Shown: one piece after another, positions 1 to 6,543 of the stretch
Layout: each line of letters begins with the position of its first letter
How positions within the stretch are numbered: position 1 is the first letter of the stretch
NCBI GenBank assembly: GCA_964472195.1
Contig: CAYYJH010000078.1
Coordinates: 1 to 13,142 of the forward strand
DNA from: BS750m-G4 sp964472195
GTDB taxonomy: Bacteria; Bacteroidota; Ignavibacteria; Tepidaquicellales; Tepidaquicellaceae
Reading direction: 5' to 3'
Length of the DNA stretch: 13,142 nucleotides
Made by a program: the position numbers and the translations under genes
Notes under the pieces: model-generated
Told to the model about the DNA's origin: nothing
Databases searched by the model: none
The model's input: only the letters and a program-made list of their open reading frames with translations

Positions 1-46
1 AACACAAGCTATCAAGACGGAAGATTAATTTTTTAAAAGTAACAAA

Positions 47-904
47 ATGAAAAGAATACTTTTAGCCGGGGCAACAGGCTACCTGGGAAGCTATGTTGCT
101 AAGGAACTTAAAAAGAGAAATTACTTTGTAAAAATCATTGCCCGCAATCTCCAAAAGCTTAAACAAAAAAACGTTAAAGCAAACGAAATAATAGAAGCAG
201 AAGTAACTAAACCCCTGTCAATTAATAATTGCTGTGAGGGCATTGATGTTGTTATTTCGACTGTTGGTATCACCAGACAAAAAGATGGGCTTACTTATAT
301 GGAAGTTGACTACCAGGCAAACATGAATTTAATGCTGGAAGCAAAGAAGAGCAGTGTTAAGAAATTTATTTATGTTTCTGTCCTTGGCGGGGAAAAACTC
401 AAGCGATTGAATATTTGTAAAGCAAAAGAAATGTTCGTTGAACAATTGCAAAAATCAGGATTGGATTACTGCATTATCCGTCCTCACGGTTTTTACTCCG
501 ATATGGCAGAAGTTTACTATATGGCAAAGAAAGGACGAATCTATCTGTTCGGCAACGGCGAACTAAAAGGGAACCCGATTCACGGTGAAGATTTAGCTGA
601 AATTTGTGCGGATGCCGTTGAAAGCAAAGACAAAGAAATCAGCATCGGCGGACCAGAGATTCTCACACAAAATGAAATCGCTGTCACTGCTTTTGAAGTT
701 CTGGGAAAGAAACCGAAAATTACACACCTCCCCGACTGGCTGAGAGTAACTATTCTAAAAATAGTCAAAACTTTTACAGGAAGCAAAGTATATGGACCGA
801 TTGAGTTCTTCCTGACAGTGTTAGCGACTGAAGCGATTGCACCACAATATGGAAAACATACTTTAAAAGAATATTACACAGAACTAAGAGATATGGACTC
901 ATAA
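47..904 (+). CDS. Atypical SDR (NmrA/NDUFA9-like) NAD(P)-binding oxidoreductase
   Basis: This 285-residue protein begins with a Rossmann nucleotide-binding segment. The glycine motif GATGYLG lies at residues 8-14, and Arg33 follows the second strand (IIARN), which suggests NADP(H) preference. Later landmarks are VVISTVGITR (about 68-77), FIYVSVLG (107-114), RPHGFYSD (145-152) and IHGEDLA (178-184). These match the extended/atypical SDR group that includes NmrA and the complex-I NDUFA9-like proteins. No classical YxxxK catalytic pair is evident at the usual place, so the protein may bind a cofactor or act as a redox sensor rather than as a normal dehydrogenase. Length is typical for the group. 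The ATG at 47 sits just before the Rossmann strand, and no strong Shine-Dalgarno is visible. The gene converges on the aldehyde dehydrogenase. Family call is firm; substrate is unknown. Confidence 0.9.
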   Translation: MKRILLAGATGYLGSYVAKELKKRNYFVKIIARNLQKLKQKNVKANEIIEAEVTKPLSINNCCEGIDVVISTVGITRQKDGLTYMEVDYQANMNLMLEAKKSSVKKFIYVSVLGGEKLKRLNICKAKEMFVEQLQKSGLDYCIIRPHGFYSDMAEVYYMAKKGRIYLFGNGELKGNPIHGEDLAEICADAVESKDKEISIGGPEILTQNEIAVTAFEVLGKKPKITHLPDWLRVTILKIVKTFTGSKVYGPIEFFLTVLATEAIAPQYGKHTLKEYYTELRDMDS

Positions 905-929
905 CAAGATGTTGCAGCAGATAACCAGG

Positions 930-1133
930 GACACTAATTCCACGAATTAGTACTAACTATAATAATACTCGTTTATACACTAAACTATCTTCACCAAAAT
1001 TAACTAACAGTCCAAGTGTTAATTTAGAAGCTGAGAGATAATTTAGTGTTTGTTTTATATGACTGCTTGTTAATGCCTCAATTGTCTTTATTTCTAATGT
1101 CTTCTATTTGTGAAAATTCGTGCAATTCGTGTC
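930..1133. repeat. MITE-like inverted-repeat element between convergent genes
   Basis: A 19-base sequence at 930-948 (GACACTAATTCCACGAATT) matches the reverse complement of 1115-1133 (GACACGAATTGCACGAATT) at 17 of 19 positions, so the ~204-base gap is bounded by imperfect inverted repeats. Inside it, 977-990 (ACACTAAACTATCT) is complementary to 1036-1049 with one mismatch that would be G-U in RNA. The left end has its own perfect 8-bp hairpin: 933-940 against 944-951, loop CAC. No ORF of note lies inside, and I saw no obvious target-site duplication. The right end just touches the aldehyde dehydrogenase stop codon. A non-autonomous mobile element, a structured 3'-end element or a bidirectional transcription barrier are all possible. 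Confidence 0.45.
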
Positions 1134-2647
1134 TAGTAATTATCTATCTGCGCCCTCTGCAGCTTTCCAGAGTAATCAAGGTAAACTGCCTTCCATTCTG
1201 AATAGAATTCATAGACTGTCCAGCCGCCTTCGCGGTGTCCGTTTCCAGTTGCTTTTACTCCACCGAATGGCATGTGTGCTTCTGCTCCTATTGTTGCGCC
1301 GTTTATGTATGTAATCCCTGCTTTAATATCCCTCACTGCTCTGAAAGCATCGTTCACATCCTGAGTAAAAATACTCGATGATAAACCATATTCCGTATCA
1401 TTAAGAATGTTTACACCATCATCAAGATCACTGCATTTAATCACGGAGAGAACCGGTCCAAAAATCTCTTCCTGCTCAATTCTCATACCGGGTTTTACAT
1501 CGACAAATATTGTCGGTTTGTAAAACCATCCTTTTGAAAGGTCACCATCCTTAACATAATCTCCACCCGTTATCATCTTAGCTTTATCTTCGTTCAAACC
1601 TATTCGAACATATTCGTGCACCGTTTCTCTTTGTTCTTCACTGACACAGGGACCAACATCAACACCTTTATCGTTTCCATATCCTAGTTTTAACTTTTCT
1701 GCTCGTTCGACAAGCATGTCAACAAACTCATCGTGTATATCTTTGTGCAGTATCAGCCGTGATGTTGCTGTACACCTCTGCCCTGTCGTTCCGAAAGCTC
1801 CCCACAAAACAGCATCGATAGCAAGCTCCATATTGGCATCTGGCATTACGATCTGTGCATTTTTACCGCCGAGTTCAAGTGACACTCTCTTGAGATCACG
1901 CCCCCCAACTTCATTTATTCTCTTACCAACCGCCGTCGAACCTGTAAACGATATCAGGTCAACATCTTTATGCGGTAACATTGATTCACCAACAACTCTT
2001 CCGCTTCCGTGTACTATGTTTACAACACCGGGTATATACTCATTACCAAGAACTTCTTTCATTGCATCGTCAATTATTCTTACAAGCGAGTTAGCTGATT
2101 TGGGTGTTAACTGGGCAGGTTTAAACACAACTGTATTGCCGCACAAAAGAGCTGGAAAAATTTTCCACGTCGGTATAGCAATAGGGAAATTCCACGGTGT
2201 TATTATACCTGCAACACCTATTGGAACCCTGAAGCTCAAATTAAGTTTGTCTTTAAGCTCGCTGGGAGCATTGTGTGCAAAAAGCCTCCTTCCCTCAGAG
2301 GCAGCATAATAAGCCGTATCAATGCCTTCTTGCGTATCACCCAGAGTTTCTGCTTTTACTTTTCCCATTTCCCTCGTCATTTCATGTGCTAACTCATCTT
2401 TCTGCTCAACCATAACATCACCAACACGTTTAAGGACATCGCCTCTTTTGGGAGCCGGAATAAGACGCCACTTTTCGAATGCAGTTTTGGCTGCAGTAAC
2501 CGCTTCATTTATATCATCCGCGTTCGAAGCAGGGAATAATCCGATTAGATCGCCCTCCCAATCAGCAGGATTTCTGTTTTCTGTTTTTTTGCCCGTTATT
2601 GAATCTTTCCAGATTCCATTAATAAGGTTTTTAAATTCTTCTGCCAT
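1133..2647 (-). CDS. NAD(P)-dependent aldehyde dehydrogenase (ketoglutarate-semialdehyde DH-like)
   Basis: This 504-residue protein has the full ALDH superfamily set. TPWNFP gives Asn153 of the oxyanion site. FKPA gives Lys176 for cofactor binding. FTGST (234-238) lies in the Rossmann fold. The general base is Glu258 in LELGGKNAQIV, the catalytic thiol is Cys292 in GQRCTATSR, and EEIFGPV gives Glu394 for nicotinamide ribose. It oxidises an aldehyde to a carboxylate in the cytoplasm. The sequence around Cys292 and the PFGGVKATGNGHREGG stretch look most like alpha-ketoglutarate-semialdehyde or other semialdehyde dehydrogenases; the exact substrate cannot be fixed from sequence. The start is supported by a GGAG Shine-Dalgarno at 2658-2661 on the - strand, ten bases before the ATG. 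A perfect palindrome lies just upstream at 2672-2693. It appears monocistronic and intact. Confidence 0.95.
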   Translation of the reverse strand: MAEEFKNLINGIWKDSITGKKTENRNPADWEGDLIGLFPASNADDINEAVTAAKTAFEKWRLIPAPKRGDVLKRVGDVMVEQKDELAHEMTREMGKVKAETLGDTQEGIDTAYYAASEGRRLFAHNAPSELKDKLNLSFRVPIGVAGIITPWNFPIAIPTWKIFPALLCGNTVVFKPAQLTPKSANSLVRIIDDAMKEVLGNEYIPGVVNIVHGSGRVVGESMLPHKDVDLISFTGSTAVGKRINEVGGRDLKRVSLELGGKNAQIVMPDANMELAIDAVLWGAFGTTGQRCTATSRLILHKDIHDEFVDMLVERAEKLKLGYGNDKGVDVGPCVSEEQRETVHEYVRIGLNEDKAKMITGGDYVKDGDLSKGWFYKPTIFVDVKPGMRIEQEEIFGPVLSVIKCSDLDDGVNILNDTEYGLSSSIFTQDVNDAFRAVRDIKAGITYINGATIGAEAHMPFGGVKATGNGHREGGWTVYEFYSEWKAVYLDYSGKLQRAQIDNY

Positions 2648-2671
2648 GTAATTTCTTCTCCAATTTTATGT

Positions 2672-2693
2672 TATTTATTTTGCAAAATAAATA
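2672..2693. promoter_or_regulatory. 22-bp perfect palindrome, candidate operator
   Basis: The half-site TATTTATTTTG is followed directly by its exact reverse complement, giving an uninterrupted 22-base palindrome centred on GC. It lies in the 133-base divergent gap, 24 bases upstream of the aldehyde dehydrogenase ATG and 88 bases before the DUF1287 gene. Position and symmetry suit a dimeric regulator acting mainly on the dehydrogenase. No regulator gene is adjacent, and the AT-rich composition makes chance occurrence easier. I cannot name the binding protein. Confidence 0.35.
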
Positions 2694-2780
2694 TTAACTT
2701 TGATTTTATAAATTCAATAAGGTCTTCTAATCATTTTAAGTTTAATCAAAAAAAAATTATATAAATTAACAAAAGCAATT

Positions 2781-3470
2781 ATGATAGTATTATTCATAAT
2801 AATATTTAATATTTATAATTTTTCCTGCAAAAGTGACAACACAAATACAACTTATTTAAATCTCAACGATACAATAAAGAATGAACAAAGTGATACAAAT
2901 TATTCCCTAACAGAAAATCAAAGAAAAATCTTATCCGGAGCAAAGAAAACAGTAGAAGATGCTGCAGATTATGACCTCACAATGGGGTACTATGTTTTAA
3001 AATATAAAGATGGGAAATATACCGGAAAGAAGGTATATCCCGGTGGTGACCTCGAACCAGATATCGGGGTTTGCACAGATGTGCTTGTACGGGCATTACG
3101 ATATGCAGGGATAGTCGACCTTCAGGAAGCTATTCATGAAGATTTAAAAAACAATTGGAACGATTATCCGACTGAAAGATGGGGATCAAAGAAACCTGAT
3201 TCCAATATCGATCACAGACGCATTATAAACCTTGAAATATGGTTTTCTAAATATTGGCAGGAGGAAGACTACGAACATTTTGAACCCGGTGATATTATCG
3301 TTTGGGATATGAACAGGGATGGCGCAAGCGATCATACGGGAATTGTTTCTGACAAGTTTGAGAATGGAAGATATTACGTCATACACAGCCACCCCGATCC
3401 TGGTTATACTGCCGAAGAAGACAAATTATTCAAATGGGAAATGACAGGACACTATCGAATTCAAGATTAG
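2781..3470 (+). CDS. Exported DUF1287 (NlpC/P60-like) protein, possible lipoprotein
   Basis: This 229-residue protein has a hydrophobic N-terminus ending at Cys16 (NFSC, a poor lipobox), then a polar Asn/Thr-rich linker and a DUF1287 domain over about 50-227. The diagnostic motifs are in the usual order: GVCTD with Cys98, VDLQ (112-115), the PDSNIDHRR block (139-147), PGDIIVW (169-175), SDHTGIV with His185, VIHSH with His202, and GHYRI near the end. Cys98 and His185 are the expected cysteine-peptidase pair of the NlpC/P60-like fold, so a cell-wall amidase or endopeptidase role in the periplasm is plausible but unproven for this family. Only one ATG is available downstream of the in-frame stop at 2718-2720. 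No Shine-Dalgarno is visible. A hairpin follows at 3494-3509. Confidence 0.85.
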   Translation: MIVLFIIIFNIYNFSCKSDNTNTTYLNLNDTIKNEQSDTNYSLTENQRKILSGAKKTVEDAADYDLTMGYYVLKYKDGKYTGKKVYPGGDLEPDIGVCTDVLVRALRYAGIVDLQEAIHEDLKNNWNDYPTERWGSKKPDSNIDHRRIINLEIWFSKYWQEEDYEHFEPGDIIVWDMNRDGASDHTGIVSDKFENGRYYVIHSHPDPGYTAEEDKLFKWEMTGHYRIQD

Positions 3471-3493
3471 CTTCGAATGGGGAACCCGATTGA

Positions 3494-3516
3494 ACCAAAA
3501 ATATTTGGTGATTTTT
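3494..3516 (+). terminator. Candidate intrinsic terminator after the DUF1287 gene
   Basis: A 6-bp stem (ACCAAA 3494-3499 with TTTGGT 3504-3509, loop AATA) is followed by GA and then TTTTT at 3512-3516, 24 bases past the stop codon. The stem is short and AT-rich, so the call is moderate. Confidence 0.4.
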
Positions 3517-3574
3517 AAATTTAAAAGCATTAACATTACGTTAATTACTTTACTAATAATTAAATAAAAACATT

Positions 3575-5230
3575 ATGTGGAAACCTATTCTCATTGTATT
3601 ACTATTTTCCCCAATACTATATTCACAAAATTACTTTGTCGGAGTTTCAGAAACAACAACGCACCAAAATGGTATTTTAAAATCGCAGACTGTATTAGTT
3701 CCTGAGGTTTATAATCATGATAAAACATTGAATACACCTTTTTATAATAATCCACCATTCAACATCAATAACAACACAACAACAAGATGGTCGTATACCG
3801 ATCCAGCATCAATTGGATATCATTGTGCTGTTAGTAGTAATGGAAATTATAATGTCACGGGTTGGGATTTGAATTCCGAACGAGTCTCATTATACGGTAA
3901 TTTGAATTCGGTACCGTACTGGGAGTTTTATTCAAACCCGCTGGTTTCAAATAATTATGTTGCTATTTCGGACACTGGCGGTGTTATAGCGGTTGGCTCA
4001 CACAAAAACATTTACCTGTTTCACAACTCAAGTAATGTCCCTTTTTTCAACTTCGATCTTACAACTTTACCAGATACAGGAGTTGCCGGTCCTGTAGATA
4101 TTACAAAGGATGGTTCGTTCCTGGTGGGTTGTGCGTACAGGTATGATTCAAGTACAATATTCGGATTTAACAGCGGTTCCAACGTTCCCGTATGGAGCTT
4201 TAAGGTGGTACCGAGCACCGGTGCAGCAAGAATATACGGAATTAAATTATCTGGAAATGACTCACTACTTATTGCAAATTCTTACGGTGTTTTTTATATA
4301 CTAAATACTTTCACCGGGCAATTAATTTATGAGGGATTAATAAATCCAGTCAGCTCATCGGGAACACAAGCGGTGCAGGGAATCAATGGTGACGGCAGTA
4401 TAATTGCAACAGTTAATTACAGGGGCTATATAAGAGTATTTCAGCGTTCTGGTTCAACCTATAACCTTCTCTGGCAGCACCAGGAACCACCCGGGACTTA
4501 TTACAACTGGATGTATTCCGTTGATATAACATATAACGGGGATTTCATAGCCTGCGGAACCCTTAACTTTTTAACTTCATCAAGCTGGGATGGAAAAATA
4601 AAGGTTTTTAAAACTTCCACTGGAAGTACACCGGTATGGACATATGCAGGATGCGGCGATGCCGTAAATTCTGTCTCTTTCTCTAAAAGCGGAAACATAT
4701 TAGCTGCTTCTTCCTGGGGTGCTTTTAATCATTCCACAGATGATTTTTATCTGTTTAAAACATACCTGGGCAATGTTCCGATCTTCACTATAAATACACC
4801 CGGATCATTTTTTTGGTGTAATACTTCTTCAGACGGACGAACCGTTGTTACAAGCGGTAAAGCTGTTCATGCCAGACAAATGGGTAGTGGGGGTTTGCTT
4901 TATAACATAAATGTAGATACAAATGATATTCCGGTTGCAGTTGGTAATAATCAAAACCTCAGTATATCTAAGTATAAACTGTGGCAGAATTATCCCAATC
5001 CTTTCAATCCCGAAACAATAATAAAATATGAGATATCTGAAATAGGTCACGTAACTCTAAAAGTCTATAACTCACTGGGAAAAACCATAACAACACTTAT
5101 CAATAAGATCCAAAACAAAGGGAGCTATGAGGTGAAATTCAATGGGGCTAATCTTACGAATGGTATATACTTTTATCAACTTGAAACAAAAAGTGGATTA
5201 CTAACTAAAAAAATGATACTTTTAAAATAG
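3575..5230 (+). CDS. Secreted beta-propeller protein with T9SS C-terminal sorting domain
   Basis: This 551-residue protein starts with a signal peptide (MWKPILIVLLFSPILYS, cleavage probably near residues 17-19). The central ~50-440 region consists of about seven or eight propeller-like repeats. Their linkers recur as NSVPYWEF, SNVPFFNF, SNVPVWSF, STPVWTY and GNVPIF, and each repeat has an inner strand such as VDITKDGSFLVG or VSFSKSGNILAA, resembling WD40/PQQ blades. From about residue 466 to the end lies a type A T9SS sorting domain (YPNPFNPET, VTLKVYNSLGK, GIYFYQL, KKMILLK), which directs export through the type IX machinery and usually surface attachment or release. The propeller has no visible catalytic motif, so binding or adhesion is more likely than catalysis. 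It is the second of two exported-protein genes on this strand and has no recognisable Shine-Dalgarno. The sorting-domain call is very firm; the function is unknown. Confidence 0.9.
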   Translation: MWKPILIVLLFSPILYSQNYFVGVSETTTHQNGILKSQTVLVPEVYNHDKTLNTPFYNNPPFNINNNTTTRWSYTDPASIGYHCAVSSNGNYNVTGWDLNSERVSLYGNLNSVPYWEFYSNPLVSNNYVAISDTGGVIAVGSHKNIYLFHNSSNVPFFNFDLTTLPDTGVAGPVDITKDGSFLVGCAYRYDSSTIFGFNSGSNVPVWSFKVVPSTGAARIYGIKLSGNDSLLIANSYGVFYILNTFTGQLIYEGLINPVSSSGTQAVQGINGDGSIIATVNYRGYIRVFQRSGSTYNLLWQHQEPPGTYYNWMYSVDITYNGDFIACGTLNFLTSSSWDGKIKVFKTSTGSTPVWTYAGCGDAVNSVSFSKSGNILAASSWGAFNHSTDDFYLFKTYLGNVPIFTINTPGSFFWCNTSSDGRTVVTSGKAVHARQMGSGGLLYNINVDTNDIPVAVGNNQNLSISKYKLWQNYPNPFNPETIIKYEISEIGHVTLKVYNSLGKTITTLINKIQNKGSYEVKFNGANLTNGIYFYQLETKSGLLTKKMILLK

Positions 5231-5240
5231 ATAACAAAAT

Positions 5241-5266
5241 GGGCAGGAATATTTTAATTTCTGCCC
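5241..5266. terminator. Bidirectional hairpin terminator between convergent genes
   Basis: GGGCAG (5241-5246) pairs with CTGCCC (5261-5266) across a 14-base AT-rich interval in which a few more A-T pairs can form. On the + strand it is followed by TCTATTTCTT. On the - strand it is followed by ATTTTGTTAT. It begins 10 bases after the stop of the T9SS protein and lies about 35 bases beyond the stop of the transporter gene, so it can serve both. It is the only GC-rich stem in this gap. Confidence 0.7.
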
Positions 5267-5300
5267 TCTATTTCTTACTTAAATAGAATTAATAAAAGAA

Positions 5301-6014
5301 CTATAAACCTAAAATCTGAATAGCGAGACCACTCATAAAAATCGCAGCACCCGCTAACGCATGCATGTATCTTTCCAGTTTACTCACCGAAACAAAGCTT
5401 ATACCCCAGGATGCTAACATTACAAGTGTTATCATCGTAGAAATTGTAACCAAACCAAACACGGACGCAACAACGAAAACTCCATAAGTGTTTTCCTTTG
5501 CCGCTGGATACATAAGTAGTGGGATCAAGGGTTCACAGGGGCCGAAAATGAAAATAGTAAATAAAATCCAGGGTGTAATGTTTTTCTTTTCCGTGTTTTC
5601 ATGCGAGTGTAAATGTCCTTCCTTGTGTTTATGAACATGCGTATGCTGTTCACCGCTTTCATGAACATGAAAGTGTGTGTGGGGTTTGTTACGAATTGCC
5701 CTTTTAAGTCCCCAAGCAAAATATGCTAAGCCAAATGCAATAAACATCCATGCAGCTATTTCACCCCTAAATGATTCTATTGCTACGATATTTGAAATCG
5801 CAACACCCGCAGCAACACCAATTAATCCCAAAACAACAGAACCAATAATATGGCCGAAGCCGCACAGCGTTGTAATCCAAAGTGTCCTCCGCTGTGACCA
5901 ATTACGAGCCTTTGACATAACTATAAACGGAAGATAATGATCAGGTCCAAACAATGTATGTAAAAAGCCGATCGATGCTGCTGCGATAGATAGTATTATT
6001 ATTTCTTCAGACAT
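5301..6014 (-). CDS. NicO/UreH-type metal transporter with His-rich loop
   Basis: This is a predicted inner-membrane protein of 237 residues with about six hydrophobic segments. The first contains GFLHTLFGPDHYLPF, with His19, Asp25 and His26 as the H-x5-DH signature of UreH/NicO-like nickel or cobalt permeases. A cytoplasmic-type linker at about 112-138 holds eleven histidines. A later segment has FGPCEPLIPL (158-167) with Cys160 and Glu161, also typical of the group. Transport of Ni, Co or another transition metal is the likely role, with the His loop binding metal; efflux or uptake cannot be told from sequence. I chose the ATG at 6014 because an in-frame TTG at 6032 adds only six residues and lies closer to the preceding gene. 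The gap after the GroES-like gene is 34 bases, so co-transcription is likely. Some databases label relatives as sulfite exporter TauE/SafE. Confidence 0.8.
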   Translation of the reverse strand: MSEEIIILSIAAASIGFLHTLFGPDHYLPFIVMSKARNWSQRRTLWITTLCGFGHIIGSVVLGLIGVAAGVAISNIVAIESFRGEIAAWMFIAFGLAYFAWGLKRAIRNKPHTHFHVHESGEQHTHVHKHKEGHLHSHENTEKKNITPWILFTIFIFGPCEPLIPLLMYPAAKENTYGVFVVASVFGLVTISTMITLVMLASWGISFVSVSKLERYMHALAGAAIFMSGLAIQILGL

Positions 6015-6048
6015 TATAGTATATTTTAGCAACTACTTTAAAAACCTG

Positions 6049-6420
6049 TTACTCAAACATATCCTCTTCTCTCTCAAGCATTAATATTGAGTGTTGAGAA
6101 ACTATATAATACTTCTCGCCCTCATATAAAACCTCCACTGCCCCTTTTTGAAGATAAATTGCCAGGTCCCCTTCTCGTGCTTGAAGGGGTATGTAGTTAA
6201 TCTTGTCATCAATTTTCTTCCATGGTTCATCAATATCCTCCGAGGGTAAAGGTATCGGGTAGCCCGGTCCTACCTTCATTACATAACCGCTTTGCACAAC
6301 TTCTTTTTCCTGTACTCCAGGGGGAAGATACAATCCGCTTTTTGTTTTTTCGCTGAGTGATTTCGGTTGAATTAGAACCCTATCTCCAACAATTAATATT
6401 TTTTCCAGTTTTTTTCCCAT
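6049..6420 (-). CDS. GroES/Cpn10-family co-chaperonin paralog with insertion
   Basis: This 123-residue protein, against about 95 for GroES, has the Cpn10 fold elements. It starts with ILIVGDRVLIQP, then a mobile-loop-like segment KTKSGLYLPPGVQEKE in which LYL takes the place of the IVL-type tripeptide that docks on GroEL, then GYVMKVGPG. The end has the usual LQKGAVEVLYEGEKYYIV and SILMLE strands. Between them is an extra stretch of roughly 25 residues (PIPLPSEDIDEPWKKIDDK...) absent from canonical GroES. No groEL is adjacent, so this is probably a second co-chaperonin rather than the housekeeping partner. The ATG at 6420 precedes MGKKLEKIL; an ATG at 6426 would add two residues. The gene lies 123 bases downstream of the sensor kinase and 34 bases upstream of the metal transporter. 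Confidence 0.85.
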   Translation of the reverse strand: MGKKLEKILIVGDRVLIQPKSLSEKTKSGLYLPPGVQEKEVVQSGYVMKVGPGYPIPLPSEDIDEPWKKIDDKINYIPLQAREGDLAIYLQKGAVEVLYEGEKYYIVSQHSILMLEREEDMFE

Positions 6421-6506
6421 AAACATATAATTTCTTTGAAACTAATTCGGTTCTTGAGAACAAATCAATCTAAAGATTTTAATTGTAAAATTAAGTTCAA
6501 TTATTT

Positions 6507-6538
6507 GGAAAAATACCTTTCGTTCATCCTTTAGAACG
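6507..6538 (-). terminator. Weak hairpin after the sensor kinase/cyclase gene
   Basis: Read on the - strand, CGTTC (6538-6534) pairs with GAACG (6525-6521) around an 8-base loop, followed by AAAGGTATTTTT. It begins six bases past the kinase stop codon. The stem is short and the T run is displaced, so it may be only a partial attenuator, leaving read-through to the GroES-like gene possible. Confidence 0.25.
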
Positions 6539-6543
6539 CATCC

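Noticed and set aside
1..46. Possible 3' end of an upstream gene (frame 1 is open to a stop at 34-36)
   Set aside because: Eleven codons are too few to support a coding call.
933..951. Perfect 8-bp hairpin just after the SDR gene as an intrinsic terminator
   Set aside because: It is AT-rich and followed by ACTAACTATAATAAT rather than a T run; treated as part of the inverted-repeat element.
1716..2651. Two + strand open frames (197 and 109 codons) opposite the aldehyde dehydrogenase
   Set aside because: Shadow frames over a gene with all catalytic motifs; peptides show no family features.
3529..3545. ATTAAC-ATTAC-GTTAAT inverted repeat upstream of the T9SS protein
   Set aside because: Six-base AT-rich arms are expected by chance in this sequence; no second copy seen.
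6450..6461. GTTCT-TG-AGAAC hairpin upstream of the GroES-like gene as a CIRCE-type heat-shock operator
   Set aside because: CIRCE has 9-base TTAGCACTC arms separated by 9 bases; this sequence does not match it.
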